DNA of 64,000 nucleotides, from NCBI RefSeq assembly GCF_004745635.1, contig NZ_SRLB01000023.1, forward strand, positions 35,520-99,519. The letters are read 5' to 3'. The notes beneath the pieces were generated by a model. The model did not search any database. It saw only the letters and a program-made list of their open reading frames with translations, and was not told the origin of the DNA. The translations under genes were made by a program, and so were the position numbers. The stretch is from Methylobacterium nonmethylotrophicum (lineage in GTDB: Bacteria; Pseudomonadota; Alphaproteobacteria; Rhizobiales; Beijerinckiaceae). Of the stretch, positions 18,480 to 28,551 are shown piece after piece (position 1 is the first letter of the stretch; each line of letters begins with the position of its first letter).

Positions 18480-20291
18480 TCAGTGGTTGTCCCGCGGCAC
18501 GCCGTAGGTCTGGGCGATGCGCTGGAAGGCCTCCGAGCCCTTGAGGATCATGCCCTCGGAGAGCTGGGCGACCATCGCGCGCTGGATCGCCTGCCAGGGG
18601 GTCTGGCTCGCCGGATAGGGGTAGCCGCCCCGGGCGTTCAGGTCCTCGCGGCGGCGCTGGATCTCCTCCTCGGGGAGCAGGATGTCGGCGGTGCGCTTGT
18701 TGAGGTCGATGCGGATGCGGTCGCCGTTCTGGAGCAGGGCGAGGCCGCCGCCGGCCGCCGCCTCCGGCGAGGCGTTGAGGATCGAGGGCGTGCCCGAGGT
18801 GCCGGACTGGCGCCCGTCGCCGATGCAGGGCAGCGACAGCACGCCCTTGCGGATCAGCTCGCCCGGGGGCTGCATGTTCACGACCTCCGCCGCGCCCGGA
18901 TAGCCGATCGGCCCGGCGCCGCGCATGATCAGGATCGTGTGCGCGTCGATCTCGAGCGCCGGATCGTCGATGCGGTGGTGGTAGTCCTCCGGCCCGTCGA
19001 ACACCACGACCCGGCCCTCGAAGGCGTAGGGGTCGTCCGGGTTGGCGAGGTAGCGGTCGTAGAACTCGCGGCTGATCACGCTCGTCTTCATGATCGCGGA
19101 ATCGAACAGCGAACCCTTGAGGTTGAGGAAGCCGGCGCGCTCGCGCAGGGGCTCGCCGTAGGGCTTGATGACGTCGCGGTCCCAGGTCTTGGCGCCCTCG
19201 CAGTTCTGCGCCACCGTGCGGCCGTTGCAGGTCAGCGCGTCGGCGTGGAGCTTGCCGGCCTCGAGCAGCTCGGCCATCACCGCCGGCAGGCCGCCGGCCC
19301 GGAAATATTCCTCGCCGAGATAGTGCCCGGCGGGCTGCATGTTGACGAGGAGCGGGATGTCGTAGCCGACGCGCTCCCAGTCGTCGCAGGTGAGCGGCAC
19401 CCCGGTCAGCTTGGCGATGGCGTTGATGTGGATCGGCGCGTTGGTCGAGCCGCCGATGGCGGTGTTGGCGACGATCGCGTTCTCGAACGCCTCGCGGGTC
19501 AGGATGTCGGAGGGCTTGAGGTCCTCCCACACCATCTCGACGATCCGCTTGCCGGTGGCGTAGGCCGCCTGGCCCCGCTCGCGGTAGGGCGCGGGGATCG
19601 CCGCCGAGCCGGGCAGCGCCATGCCGAGCGCCTCGGCGAGGGCGTTCATGGTCGAGGCGGTGCCCATCGTGTTGCAGTGGCCGGTCGAGGGCGCCGAGGA
19701 GGCCACGATGTCGAGGAACTGCTGGTAGTCGATGTCGCCGGCGGCGTGGCGCTCGCGGGCCTTCCACACCACGGTGCCGGAGCCCGTGCGCTCGCCGCGG
19801 CTCCAGCCGTTCAGCATCGGCCCGACATTCAGCGAGATCGTCGGGATGTTCACGGTTGCCGCCGCCATCAGGCAGGCCGGCATGGTCTTGTCGCAGCCGG
19901 TGAGCAGCACGACGCCGTCGAGGGGATAGCCGTACAGCACCTCGACCAGGGAGAGGTAGGCGAGGTTGCGGTCGAGCGAGGCGGTCGGCCGCTTGCCGGT
20001 CTCCTGGATCGGGTGGCACGGGAACTCGAACGCGACGCCGCCGGCCGCCGTGATGCCTTCGCGCACGCGCTTGGCGAGCTCGAGGTGGTGGCGGTTGCAG
20101 GGCGAGAGGTCCGAGCCGGTCTGGGCGATGCCGATCAGGGGCTTGCCGCCGCGCAGCTCCTCCACCGTGAGGCCGAAATTGAGGTAGCGCTCGAGGTAGA
20201 GCGCGGTCATGCCCGGATTGTCCGGGTTGTCGAACCAGAGGCGCGAACGCAGGCGGCTGGCGTCGATGCGGGGGCGCGGCGTCTGGGCCAT
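18480..20291 (-). CDS. IlvD/Edd-family sugar-acid dehydratase
   Basis: Enzymes of this iron-sulfur family remove water from dihydroxy-acids or aldonic acids to give 2-keto-3-deoxy acids. Three candidate cluster cysteines are visible: SPCNRHH, TGCDKTMPAC and TGHCNTMGTAS. The length of 603 residues and the N-terminal block RSRLWFDNPDNPGMTALYLE fit the pentonate/hexonate branch (arabinonate, xylonate or fuconate type) better than housekeeping IlvD. ATG 20291 is the natural start; the upstream-open frame contains a 12-mer tandem duplication and is low-complexity. With the SDR at 13.8 kb and the FAH protein at 29 kb it could form a non-phosphorylative pathway. Confidence 0.85.
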   Translation of the reverse strand: MAQTPRPRIDASRLRSRLWFDNPDNPGMTALYLERYLNFGLTVEELRGGKPLIGIAQTGSDLSPCNRHHLELAKRVREGITAAGGVAFEFPCHPIQETGKRPTASLDRNLAYLSLVEVLYGYPLDGVVLLTGCDKTMPACLMAAATVNIPTISLNVGPMLNGWSRGERTGSGTVVWKARERHAAGDIDYQQFLDIVASSAPSTGHCNTMGTASTMNALAEALGMALPGSAAIPAPYRERGQAAYATGKRIVEMVWEDLKPSDILTREAFENAIVANTAIGGSTNAPIHINAIAKLTGVPLTCDDWERVGYDIPLLVNMQPAGHYLGEEYFRAGGLPAVMAELLEAGKLHADALTCNGRTVAQNCEGAKTWDRDVIKPYGEPLRERAGFLNLKGSLFDSAIMKTSVISREFYDRYLANPDDPYAFEGRVVVFDGPEDYHHRIDDPALEIDAHTILIMRGAGPIGYPGAAEVVNMQPPGELIRKGVLSLPCIGDGRQSGTSGTPSILNASPEAAAGGGLALLQNGDRIRIDLNKRTADILLPEEEIQRRREDLNARGGYPYPASQTPWQAIQRAMVAQLSEGMILKGSEAFQRIAQTYGVPRDNH

Positions 20292-20306
20292 GGCGAGGTC
20301 GTCCTT

Positions 20307-20330
20307 CCCGAGTTCGTTCCCGAGTTCGTT
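20307..20330. repeat. 12-bp tandem duplication upstream of dehydratase start
   Basis: CCCGAGTTCGTT occurs twice head-to-tail, 16 bases upstream of the dehydratase ATG. A similar 13-bp duplication (ACCGTTGTCCAAG/ACCGTTGTCCGAG) lies at 20497-20522. Confidence 0.85.
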
Positions 20331-20543
20331 CTTGTCGAGAACCGTTCGCAGGAAGCTATGGACCCGGCCGGTGCAGGAAGGCAACACCGCCGGGCGCATG
20401 GCCCGCACCCTGTCCGCTGCGACCCCGGCGGGCCCAAAGTTTCTCGCCGTGGTGCTGTCGCAACGCCGGCGAGCGGTGCTATGAGGCCGGCTCGATACCG
20501 TTGTCCAAGACCGTTGTCCGAGCGACAAACCGGGGAGCCGCCG

Positions 20544-20756
20544 ATGAGCCAAGAGAAGCCGTCCAACCCGCTCGTTCCGATCGCCATCGTGGTGGCGATT
20601 CCGGTCGTGGTCTGCCTGATCCTGATGCTGACCGACGAGGGCATCGAGCGCTCGCTGCTCTGGTCGGCGATCAAGACCGGCATCATCCTGACCGTCATCG
20701 GCGGCGCCCTCTCGTTCGGGGCCAGCCGGCTGGCCGAGCGCAACACCCAGCGCTGA
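20544..20756 (+). CDS. Small two-helix membrane protein, unknown function
   Basis: The 70-residue product has two hydrophobic segments, about residues 11-29 (VPIAIVVAIPVVVCLILML) and 40-60, joined by a short acidic/polar loop (TDEGIERS), and a basic tail. GGGGAG lies a few bases before the ATG at 20544. It sits between the divergent dehydratase gene and an aminotransferase gene and I do not recognise its family. Confidence 0.7.
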   Translation: MSQEKPSNPLVPIAIVVAIPVVVCLILMLTDEGIERSLLWSAIKTGIILTVIGGALSFGASRLAERNTQR

Positions 20757-20854
20757 GCGACCCGTCCCGACGGCACCTAGAGGGCCGCGGGACCCGACGA
20801 CGGCGGGGCCCTTCGCGCCCCGCCTCGACCGTCCGAGGAAACGAGAGACCGCCA

Positions 20855-22033
20855 ATGCCCGCCATCGTCCCCGCCTTCTCGCGCATCGGGGAGGAGAACG
20901 CCTTCGCGGTGCTCGCCCGCGCCACGGCTCTGGCCCAGGCCGGCCGCGACGTGATCAACCTCGGCATCGGCCAGCCCGACATGCCGACCCCGCCCCACGT
21001 GGTCGAGGCGGCGGTGAAGGCCCTGCACGACGGGCACCACGGCTACACCCCGGCGACCGGCATCCTCCCCTTGCGCGAGGCGGTCTCCCGCGACCTCGAC
21101 CGGCGCCTCGGCGTCCAGGTCTCGCCCGACCGCGTGATGATCGTGCCGGGCGGCAAGGTCACCATGTTCATGGCGATCCTGATGTTCGGCGAGCCGGGGG
21201 CCGAGATCCTCTATCCGGATCCGGGCTTCCCGATCTACCGCTCGATGATCGAGTTCACCGGCGCGACGCCGGTCCCGGTGCCGATCCGCGAGGAGAACGG
21301 CTTCGCCTTCTCGGCGCAGGAGACGCTCGGGCTCATCACCCCGCGCACCCGCCTCCTGATCCTGAACTCGCCCGCCAACCCGACCGGCGGCGTGACACCG
21401 AAGGCCGAGATCGACACGCTGGTCGCCGGCCTCGCCAAGCATCCCGACGTGACCATCATGTCGGACGAGATCTACGGCACGATGACCTATGACGGCGAGC
21501 GCCACCACACGCTGCTCGCCTATCCGGAGATCCGCGACCGGCTGATCTACCTCGACGGCGCCTCCAAGACCTACGCGATGACCGGCTGGCGCCTCGGCTG
21601 GTCGGTCTGGCCGGCGCCGCTCTACGACGCCGCCCGCAAGCTCGCGGTCAACTCCTTCTCCTGCGTCAACGCCGCGACGCAATGGGCCGGGATCGCGGCC
21701 CTCGACGGGCCGCAGGATTGCGTGTCAGCGATGATGGCGGAGTTCGACCGCCGCCGCCTGCTGGTGGTGGAGGGGCTGAACCGGCTGCCGGGCGTCTCCT
21801 GCATCATCCCGAAGGGCGCGTTCTACGCCTTCCCGAACATCACCGGCACCGGCTGGAAGGCCAAGGCGCTCGCCTCGGCGCTCCTCGAGGAGGCCGGCGT
21901 CGCGACGATCGGCGGGCCGGATTTCGGCATCCACGGCGAGGGCTACCTGCGCCTGTCCTACGCCAACTCGGCTGAGAACATTTCTCGCGCGCTGGAGCGA
22001 ATCGGCGCCTTCCTGGAGACGAACCGGCGCTGA
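20855..22033 (+). CDS. PLP-dependent class I/II aminotransferase
   Basis: This 392-residue fold-type I aminotransferase has the N-terminal INLGIGQPDMPTP, the nucleotide-sugar-like SPANPTGGV, the aspartate in SDEIYGTM that contacts the PLP nitrogen, the Schiff-base lysine in DGASKTYAMTGWRLGW and the C-terminal arginine in YLRLSYANS. It resembles aspartate/aromatic aminotransferase subgroup I-gamma, but the donor and acceptor are not decided by sequence. ATG 20855 follows a GAGAGA purine stretch. Confidence 0.9.
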   Translation: MPAIVPAFSRIGEENAFAVLARATALAQAGRDVINLGIGQPDMPTPPHVVEAAVKALHDGHHGYTPATGILPLREAVSRDLDRRLGVQVSPDRVMIVPGGKVTMFMAILMFGEPGAEILYPDPGFPIYRSMIEFTGATPVPVPIREENGFAFSAQETLGLITPRTRLLILNSPANPTGGVTPKAEIDTLVAGLAKHPDVTIMSDEIYGTMTYDGERHHTLLAYPEIRDRLIYLDGASKTYAMTGWRLGWSVWPAPLYDAARKLAVNSFSCVNAATQWAGIAALDGPQDCVSAMMAEFDRRRLLVVEGLNRLPGVSCIIPKGAFYAFPNITGTGWKAKALASALLEEAGVATIGGPDFGIHGEGYLRLSYANSAENISRALERIGAFLETNRR

Positions 22034-22106
22034 GCGCCGGCCTCGTTCCAGCTTCGGCACGATCCTGCCGCGGGCCTGCGCGCGGGCGGCGTCCCTGGCC
22101 GGGTCC

Positions 22107-22541
22107 TCAGCGCCAGGCCTGCCGGTGCGCCCGGACCGTCGCCGCCCCGAGGTGATGCCGCTGCCGATGGACCTGCTTGGTCCGCACGGTCCGCATCCGC
22201 GGGGCATAAGAGTCGGGCTCCTCGCCGTCATAGCCCGGCGCGTAGCCGCGCACCGGCCGCAGCGGCGCCTGGACCGCGTCGTAGGGCCCTCGCCCGGTCC
22301 GGGCCCGGTAGGCGGCGCCGGCGAAGTCGCCGGGGGTGGGCGGCGTGCCGGGCTGGGAGAAGCTGGTCTCGGGGCGGTAGGCCGGCCCCCAGCCGATCTC
22401 GTCGTCGCCGGCCGGATCCCGGCCCGGGATGCCGGTGACGTAACCGACGCTCTGGGCCGCGGCCGGCAGGGCGGCCGCGACGGTGGCGAGGCCCGCGAGC
22501 AGGCCGGCCGCGAGGATGCGCGCGCGCAAGGGGCGGTTCAT
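22107..22541 (-). CDS. Exported protein of unknown function
   Basis: The 144-residue product begins with a clear Sec signal peptide (residues 1-30, cleavage after LPAAAQ). The mature part is rich in Pro, Gly, Arg and Tyr and ends in a basic, His-containing tail (QVHRQRHHLGAATVRAHRQAW). It lies 28 bp downstream of another small exported protein gene on the same strand, so both are probably in one transcript. No family recognised. Confidence 0.65.
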   Translation of the reverse strand: MNRPLRARILAAGLLAGLATVAAALPAAAQSVGYVTGIPGRDPAGDDEIGWGPAYRPETSFSQPGTPPTPGDFAGAAYRARTGRGPYDAVQAPLRPVRGYAPGYDGEEPDSYAPRMRTVRTKQVHRQRHHLGAATVRAHRQAWR

Positions 22542-22569
22542 GGGGCGTTTCCTTGTGATGCTCGAGGGG

Positions 22570-22947
22570 TCAGTAGGCCCGGCTGCCCAGGATGTAGGTG
22601 GTCACCCGCCGCCGGCCGTCGAGCGGCCCCTCGCTCACGCTGTCGCCGTAATAGCCGAACCCGGTCGGCCCGAATCCGCCGCCATTGGTGACGGCGGCCA
22701 CCGGCACCGCGCGGATCGCCACGAGCCCGGTTCCAGGCCCGATGCCGGGCGGCAGCGGCCCGGCGACGACATCGGGGTCGACCTGCAGCACGACGGGCCC
22801 GCGCGCGGCGGCCCGGGCGTAGATGTCCTGCTCGGCGGCGGCGGGCGGGCGCACCCGCACCGTCAGGGGCGACTGCGCGAGGGCCGGGCCGACGAGGCCG
22901 GCCAGGGCGGCGAGGGGCAGGAGGAGACGGGGGACCACGCGGGGCAT
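22570..22947 (-). CDS. Exported protein of unknown function
   Basis: With the ATG at 22947 (MPRVVPRLLLPLAALAGL) the product is 125 residues with a signal peptide cleaved near GPALAQ; an ATG at 22971 would add eight residues. The mature chain has a conserved-looking C-terminus (GFGYYGDSVSEGPLDGRRRV). It shares a transcript direction and close spacing with the next small exported protein gene. Function unknown. Confidence 0.65.
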   Translation of the reverse strand: MPRVVPRLLLPLAALAGLVGPALAQSPLTVRVRPPAAAEQDIYARAAARGPVVLQVDPDVVAGPLPPGIGPGTGLVAIRAVPVAAVTNGGGFGPTGFGYYGDSVSEGPLDGRRRVTTYILGSRAY

Positions 22948-23041
22948 CCTCGTTGAGCGGATGCCAGTCAACGCTCGAGCGGCCGCGCGCGGTTCCGGGG
23001 CGCGGCGTGCTGTCTCGTGGTGCGGTTGTCGGCCTTGATTG

Positions 23042-23257
23042 TCAGCCCTTGGTGCGGACCACGACCTCGCGCTCGCGCCGCACCCGCTCGCAATCGGCCC
23101 AGTAGCCGTTGAGGAGCGCCGGGGTCGAGGAGCAGCGATAGGCGACGTCGGGACCGGGGGCCGGGACGGGGTCGCGGGCGATGATCGGGTTCGGCGCGCA
23201 GGCGGCCGGCAGGGCGGCCGCGGCGGCGAGAACGACGAGCTTCAGCGAGCGACGCAT
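23042..23257 (-). CDS. Small putative lipoprotein
   Basis: The 71-residue product has a basic start, a hydrophobic stretch and a lipobox-like AALPAAC at about residue 20, followed by a short domain with two further cysteines (AYRCSSTP, WADCERV). ATG 23257 is preferred to upstream in-frame starts because the signal peptide begins there. Probably anchored in the outer membrane; function unknown. Confidence 0.65.
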   Translation of the reverse strand: MRRSLKLVVLAAAAALPAACAPNPIIARDPVPAPGPDVAYRCSSTPALLNGYWADCERVRREREVVVRTKG

Positions 23258-23432
23258 CGGATACCCAGGGTGGAGCGTGACCGTTGCCGCACCCTGACGC
23301 CCGGGACCGGGCGGATCAACCCGAAGCGCGGCCTTAGGGGCGCGAGCGCGGCACCTTTCCGCCCTCCTGTCGCCCCCCGGCCACAAGCCGCAGGATGGGG
23401 AGCGCGCCCTGGTGATCGGGCGCGCGCCGCAT

Positions 23433-24653
<1,221 letters not shown>

Positions 24654-24752
24654 GGCCGGGTCCTGGATCGGCGCCGCCGCTGCGACGCGCGTGTCACACA
24701 CGCTGTCTAGAGGGGATTTGGGGGAAGAGGAAGTTCGAGGGGCGCCCTGGCG

Positions 24753-25124
24753 TTACTCTGCCGGCGGGACTTTGGGCGGAGCCGGCGGCTTGACGGCACC
24801 GCCGACCTTGGCGGCGTCGCGGCCCTTCGCCTCGTTGCGCTGACGGCTGGCGTCGAGCTCGGCCTCGAGCGCCTTCACGCCGGCGGCCGATTTGGCACGA
24901 GTCTCGCGGGGCGGGGCCGAGACGCCGACCGGGAGGAAGTCGCCGCCCCCGCGGCGGGACTGGGCCACGAAGTCGGGCGCCGTGACCTCCTTCGGCCCGA
25001 AGCCCGCCGATTTCGCGGCGTCGCGGATGCCGGCGCCGTCGAGGACGCAGCTGCCGGCGGCGAGGCAGGCCAGGAGCACGGCCGCACGGGTCGCGGCCGG
25101 GACGAGAGCGGGGAACGCGGGCAT
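24753..25124 (-). CDS. Putative lipoprotein, unknown function
   Basis: The 123-residue product starts at ATG 25124 with a hydrophobic signal and a lipobox-like LAAGSC near residue 23. The mature part has a short charged helix (GVKALEAELDASRQRNEA) and a Pro/Lys-rich tail (KPPAPPKVPPAE). It lies between the aminotransferase gene and divergent phaC. No family recognised; the signal peptide and codon use make it a credible gene. Confidence 0.65.
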   Translation of the reverse strand: MPAFPALVPAATRAAVLLACLAAGSCVLDGAGIRDAAKSAGFGPKEVTAPDFVAQSRRGGGDFLPVGVSAPPRETRAKSAAGVKALEAELDASRQRNEAKGRDAAKVGGAVKPPAPPKVPPAE

Positions 25125-25223
25125 GACGTGGGGGGAACCTTGCGCGAGGGCACCGTGGTCGTAATGAAACCCGGTCCGGTGATCTGGCGGAACCGGTGGT
25201 TTGCGCCGATATTTTGTCGGAAA

Positions 25224-25247
25224 GGCGGCCCGTCGCGGCGGGCCGCC
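25224..25247 (+). promoter_or_regulatory. Hairpin in the phaC leader
   Basis: GGCGGCCCG pairs with CGGGCCGCC over a six-base loop, ending about 10 bases before the GGAGGAG ribosome-binding site of phaC. It may influence translation start or mRNA life; this is inferred from position alone. Confidence 0.5.
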
Positions 25248-25264
25248 CACACACAGGGAGGAGA

Positions 25265-27079
25265 ATGCGCGTGACGACCGAGAGGAGTACGGCGCCGGTT
25301 GCGGGAGTCCCAGTTGCGGATGTGGAGGCCCTGTCGCGCAATGCGGGCCTGATGACCGAGCAGTTCAGCCGGGCGCTCGTCGCCTACGCCAAGCCCCTCG
25401 AGGAGGGCAAGCCCAACACGGCCTTGGCCGAATCGGTCACCGAGGTGGTGCGCACGCTCGGCACCGTGGCCGAGAAATGGTTCACCGACCCGCAGAAGGC
25501 GCTCGAGGCCCAGACCCTGATCGGCGGCCAGTTCATGGCCCTGTGGGGCTCGACCCTGCAGAAGATGCAGGGCGAGCAGGTGCCCCCGGTCGCGATGCCC
25601 GACCCCAAGGACAAGCGCTTCTCCGCTCCCGAATGGACGACGAACCCCGTCTTCGACTTCCTGAAGCAGGGCTACCTGATCACCACCCGCTGGGCCGAGA
25701 TCATGGTCGACGAGGCGGAGGGGCTCGACGACCACACCCGCGCCAAGGCGCAGTTCTACGTCCGGCAGATCTCGGGCGCGCTCTCGCCGTCGAACTTCCT
25801 CGCCACCAACCCGGAGCTGATCCGCGAGACCTTCCGGGAGAACGGCGCCAACCTCGTGCGCGGCATGACGATGCTGGCCGAGGACGTCGAGGCCGGCGGC
25901 GGCGAGTTGCGCGTGCGCCAGACCGACCAGGGCCAGTTCCAGGTCGGCGTCAACATGGCCAACACCCCCGGCGAGGTGGTCTTCCGCAATGACCTGATCG
26001 AGCTGATCCAGTACGCGCCGCAGACCGACACCGTGATCAAGCGCCCGCTGCTGATCGTGCCGCCCTGGATCAACAAGTATTACATCCTCGATCTGAACAA
26101 GGACAAGAGCTACATCGGCTGGGCGGTGAGCCAGGGCCTGACGGTGTTCGTGATCTCCTGGGTCAACCCGGACGAGCGCCACGCACAGAAGGATTTCGAG
26201 AGCTACATGCGCGAGGGCGTCTTCGCGGCGCTGGAGGCGATCGAGCGGGCGACCGGCGAGCGCCAGGTCTCGGCGGTGGGCTACTGCGTCGGCGGCACGA
26301 TGCTCGCCGTGAGCCTGGCCTACATGGCGGCCACGAACGACGACCGCATCGCCAGCGCGACCTTCCTGACCACCCAGGTCGACTTCACCCATGCCGGCGA
26401 CCTCAAGGTGTTCGTCGACGAGGCGCAGATCCGCGCGATCGAGGCCGGCATGCAGAGCCGCGGCTACCTCGAGGGCGCCAAGATGGCCAACGCCTTCAAC
26501 ATGCTGCGGCCGAACGACCTGATCTGGCCCTACGTCGTCAACAACTACCTGAAGGGCAAGTCGCCGCTGCCCTTCGACCTCCTGTACTGGAACTCCGACG
26601 CGACCCGGATGCCGGCCGCCAACCACTCGTTCTATTTGCGCAACTGCTACCTCGACAACAAGCTGTCGCGCGGCGAGATGATGCTCGGCAACGTGCGGCT
26701 CGACCTCGGCAAGGTGACGATCCCGGTCTTCAACCTCGCGACCCGGGAGGACCACATCGCCCCGGCGATCTCGGTGTTCGAGGGCTGCCGCGCCTTCGGC
26801 GGCCCGGTCGACTACGTGCTGGCGGGCTCGGGCCACATCGCCGGCGTGGTCAACCCGCCGGCCAAGCCCAAGTACCAGTACTGGACCGGCGGTCCGGCCC
26901 ACGGCACGCTCCAGGAGTGGATCGCCGCCGCGACGGAGCACAAGGGCTCGTGGTGGCCGTACTGGTTCTCCTGGCTCGAGCAGCAGAACGGCGAGCGGGT
27001 GCCGGCGCGCCAGCCCGGCGGCGGCGTGCTGCCGACCCTCGGTCAGGCGCCCGGGACCTACGTGCTCGCGAAGGCGTGA
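25265..27079 (+). CDS. phaC: Class I poly(3-hydroxyalkanoate) synthase
   Basis: PhaC polymerises (R)-3-hydroxyacyl-CoA into storage polyester at the granule surface. The lipase-like box reads GYCVGG with the nucleophile at Cys341; the catalytic Asp is in ATREDHIAP and the His in GSGHIAGVVNPP. At 604 residues with an N-terminal domain of about 200 residues it fits class I. The ATG at 25265 is fixed by GGAGGAG immediately upstream, although an upstream in-frame start exists. A GC-rich hairpin follows the stop. Confidence 0.95.
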   Translation: MRVTTERSTAPVAGVPVADVEALSRNAGLMTEQFSRALVAYAKPLEEGKPNTALAESVTEVVRTLGTVAEKWFTDPQKALEAQTLIGGQFMALWGSTLQKMQGEQVPPVAMPDPKDKRFSAPEWTTNPVFDFLKQGYLITTRWAEIMVDEAEGLDDHTRAKAQFYVRQISGALSPSNFLATNPELIRETFRENGANLVRGMTMLAEDVEAGGGELRVRQTDQGQFQVGVNMANTPGEVVFRNDLIELIQYAPQTDTVIKRPLLIVPPWINKYYILDLNKDKSYIGWAVSQGLTVFVISWVNPDERHAQKDFESYMREGVFAALEAIERATGERQVSAVGYCVGGTMLAVSLAYMAATNDDRIASATFLTTQVDFTHAGDLKVFVDEAQIRAIEAGMQSRGYLEGAKMANAFNMLRPNDLIWPYVVNNYLKGKSPLPFDLLYWNSDATRMPAANHSFYLRNCYLDNKLSRGEMMLGNVRLDLGKVTIPVFNLATREDHIAPAISVFEGCRAFGGPVDYVLAGSGHIAGVVNPPAKPKYQYWTGGPAHGTLQEWIAAATEHKGSWWPYWFSWLEQQNGERVPARQPGGGVLPTLGQAPGTYVLAKA

Positions 27080-27089
27080 GACGACGAGA

Positions 27090-27120
27090 AAGCCCCCGGG
27101 AGGCCGCTCCCCGGGGGCTT
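27090..27120 (+). terminator. Terminator-like hairpin after phaC
   Basis: AAGCCCCCGGG pairs with CCCGGGGGCTT (11 bp, nine-base loop) 10 bp after the phaC stop. The T-run is minimal, so it is a moderate candidate. Confidence 0.7.
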
Positions 27121-27164
27121 GCTGATCGGAGAGGTCTTCGTCCCGACCGACAGTGCCTAAGCAC

Positions 27165-27214
27165 GCTCCGTCATCCCGGGTTCTCGCCTTCGGCGAGCCC
27201 CGGGATGACGGAGC
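27165..27214. repeat. 50-bp near-perfect palindrome between phaC and fadL-type gene
   Basis: GCTCCGTCATCCCGGG pairs perfectly with CCCGGGATGACGGAGC, with a nested CTCGCC-TTC-GGCGAG hairpin in the middle. The GTCATCCCGGG core resembles common bacterial intergenic palindromes. It sits between convergent genes and could end both transcripts. Confidence 0.85.
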
Positions 27215-27255
27215 GGGTATGGGAATGGACGGAGGACGCCCGGCCCCTCCCCGTC

Positions 27256-28551
27256 CTAGTACTTCCGCACCAGCGGCACCGCGACCTGCGCCGGGGCCGG
27301 CGGGGTATCCCAGCGGTACTTCAGGCCGACCGCCACGATGTCGGCGCTGGAATCGGTGGTGGCCAGGAAGGCGAGCGGCGGGGTGTAGAGCGGCTCGCCC
27401 GGCACCAGCGCGATCCGGTTGCGGCCGGCGGCGAACAGGTGCTGGTAGGAGACGTCGAACTGGATCTTCTCGCTGTAGCGGTAGCTGGCGCCGACCGACG
27501 CGAAGTAGCGGTCGCCGTCCGGCAGGCGGGTCGAGCGGTTCGAGTTGTCGATCGGCGACTGCTCGTAGGCGAAGCCGATGCGGCCGGTCCATTGCGGGGT
27601 GAAGTCGTACTCGGCGCCGAGCGAGTAGTAGAACCCGTCCTTGTAGTTCAGCGGCAGCCGCGTGACCGGCAGGTTGAGCGCCTTCGAGATGATCGCCTGC
27701 GTGCCGAGCCTCGACCAGTTGTCCCACTCGAAGCCGAAGTTCAGGCGGAACACCGGGGTGATCACCTGGGTCAGGCCGACCGAGACCTTGTCGGGGGTGT
27801 TGAGGCTGGCGCGGACCTGGCCGATGCCGAAGGCCGAGCCCTCGATCTGATGGTTGATCGATGAGCGGTAGCCGACGCCGACCGTGGTGCCCTCCGAGAG
27901 CTTGGCGACCACGCCGGCGGTGAAGCCCCAGCCCCAGTCGTCGCCCTTCAGGAACGCCGTCGGCGCCGTCGGGGTGATCCCGGTGGCCTGGCGCAGGGTG
28001 AGCTTGAAGTACTCGAGCACCGGGCCGGCGGCGACCGACAGCCAGTCGTTCACCTTGTAGCCGATCACCGGGTTGAAGTTCAGGCTGAAGATCTTGGACG
28101 AGCGGCTGTAGGTCTGGCCGGCCCAGACCGTGTTCGGCTTGGTGATGAGGCCGAACGGTGCGGCGCCGGAGAGGCCGAGGAACAGGCGGTCGTTGATCTG
28201 GTAGTTCGTGTAGGTCGCCGGCAGCACCGCCGCCTGGCCGATATCGCCCGAGCCGCCCAGCCCGATCAGCGGCGGGAAGGTGCCGGTGACCGGCGTGATC
28301 GTGGAGGAGGGCGCCACCAGGGTGGCGTTGAAGTCCGAGTTCCAGCCCGGCTTCATCGTGACGACCGCCGGGTTCCAGAACATCGACGACAGGCCGCCGG
28401 AGCCGGAAGCCGCGCCCGCGAAGGCGACGCCCATCGCCTGGGCGCTCTGCTCGCGCAGGCCGAAGGCCCCCGCCTGCGCCGCCCCGTTGGCCCCCGCCAG
28501 CAGCGTCAGCGACGCGCCGGCCAGCAGCGCCGCCCTCCTCGAACCCATCAT
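27256..28551 (-). CDS. FadL/TodX-family outer membrane transport protein
   Basis: FadL-type 14-strand barrels let long-chain fatty acids or hydrophobic aromatics cross the outer membrane. The 431-residue protein has a signal peptide ending near GAAQAGA, then the conserved hatch/N-terminal segment FGLREQSAQAMGVAFAGAAS and SSMFWNPA. The sequence ends with an aromatic-containing LVRKY, as expected for barrel insertion. Start ATG 28551 has GAGG nearby; ATG 28548 follows at once. Its neighbour phaC (convergent) also handles acyl chains, but a functional link is only suggestive. Confidence 0.92.
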   Translation of the reverse strand: MMGSRRAALLAGASLTLLAGANGAAQAGAFGLREQSAQAMGVAFAGAASGSGGLSSMFWNPAVVTMKPGWNSDFNATLVAPSSTITPVTGTFPPLIGLGGSGDIGQAAVLPATYTNYQINDRLFLGLSGAAPFGLITKPNTVWAGQTYSRSSKIFSLNFNPVIGYKVNDWLSVAAGPVLEYFKLTLRQATGITPTAPTAFLKGDDWGWGFTAGVVAKLSEGTTVGVGYRSSINHQIEGSAFGIGQVRASLNTPDKVSVGLTQVITPVFRLNFGFEWDNWSRLGTQAIISKALNLPVTRLPLNYKDGFYYSLGAEYDFTPQWTGRIGFAYEQSPIDNSNRSTRLPDGDRYFASVGASYRYSEKIQFDVSYQHLFAAGRNRIALVPGEPLYTPPLAFLATTDSSADIVAVGLKYRWDTPPAPAQVAVPLVRKY

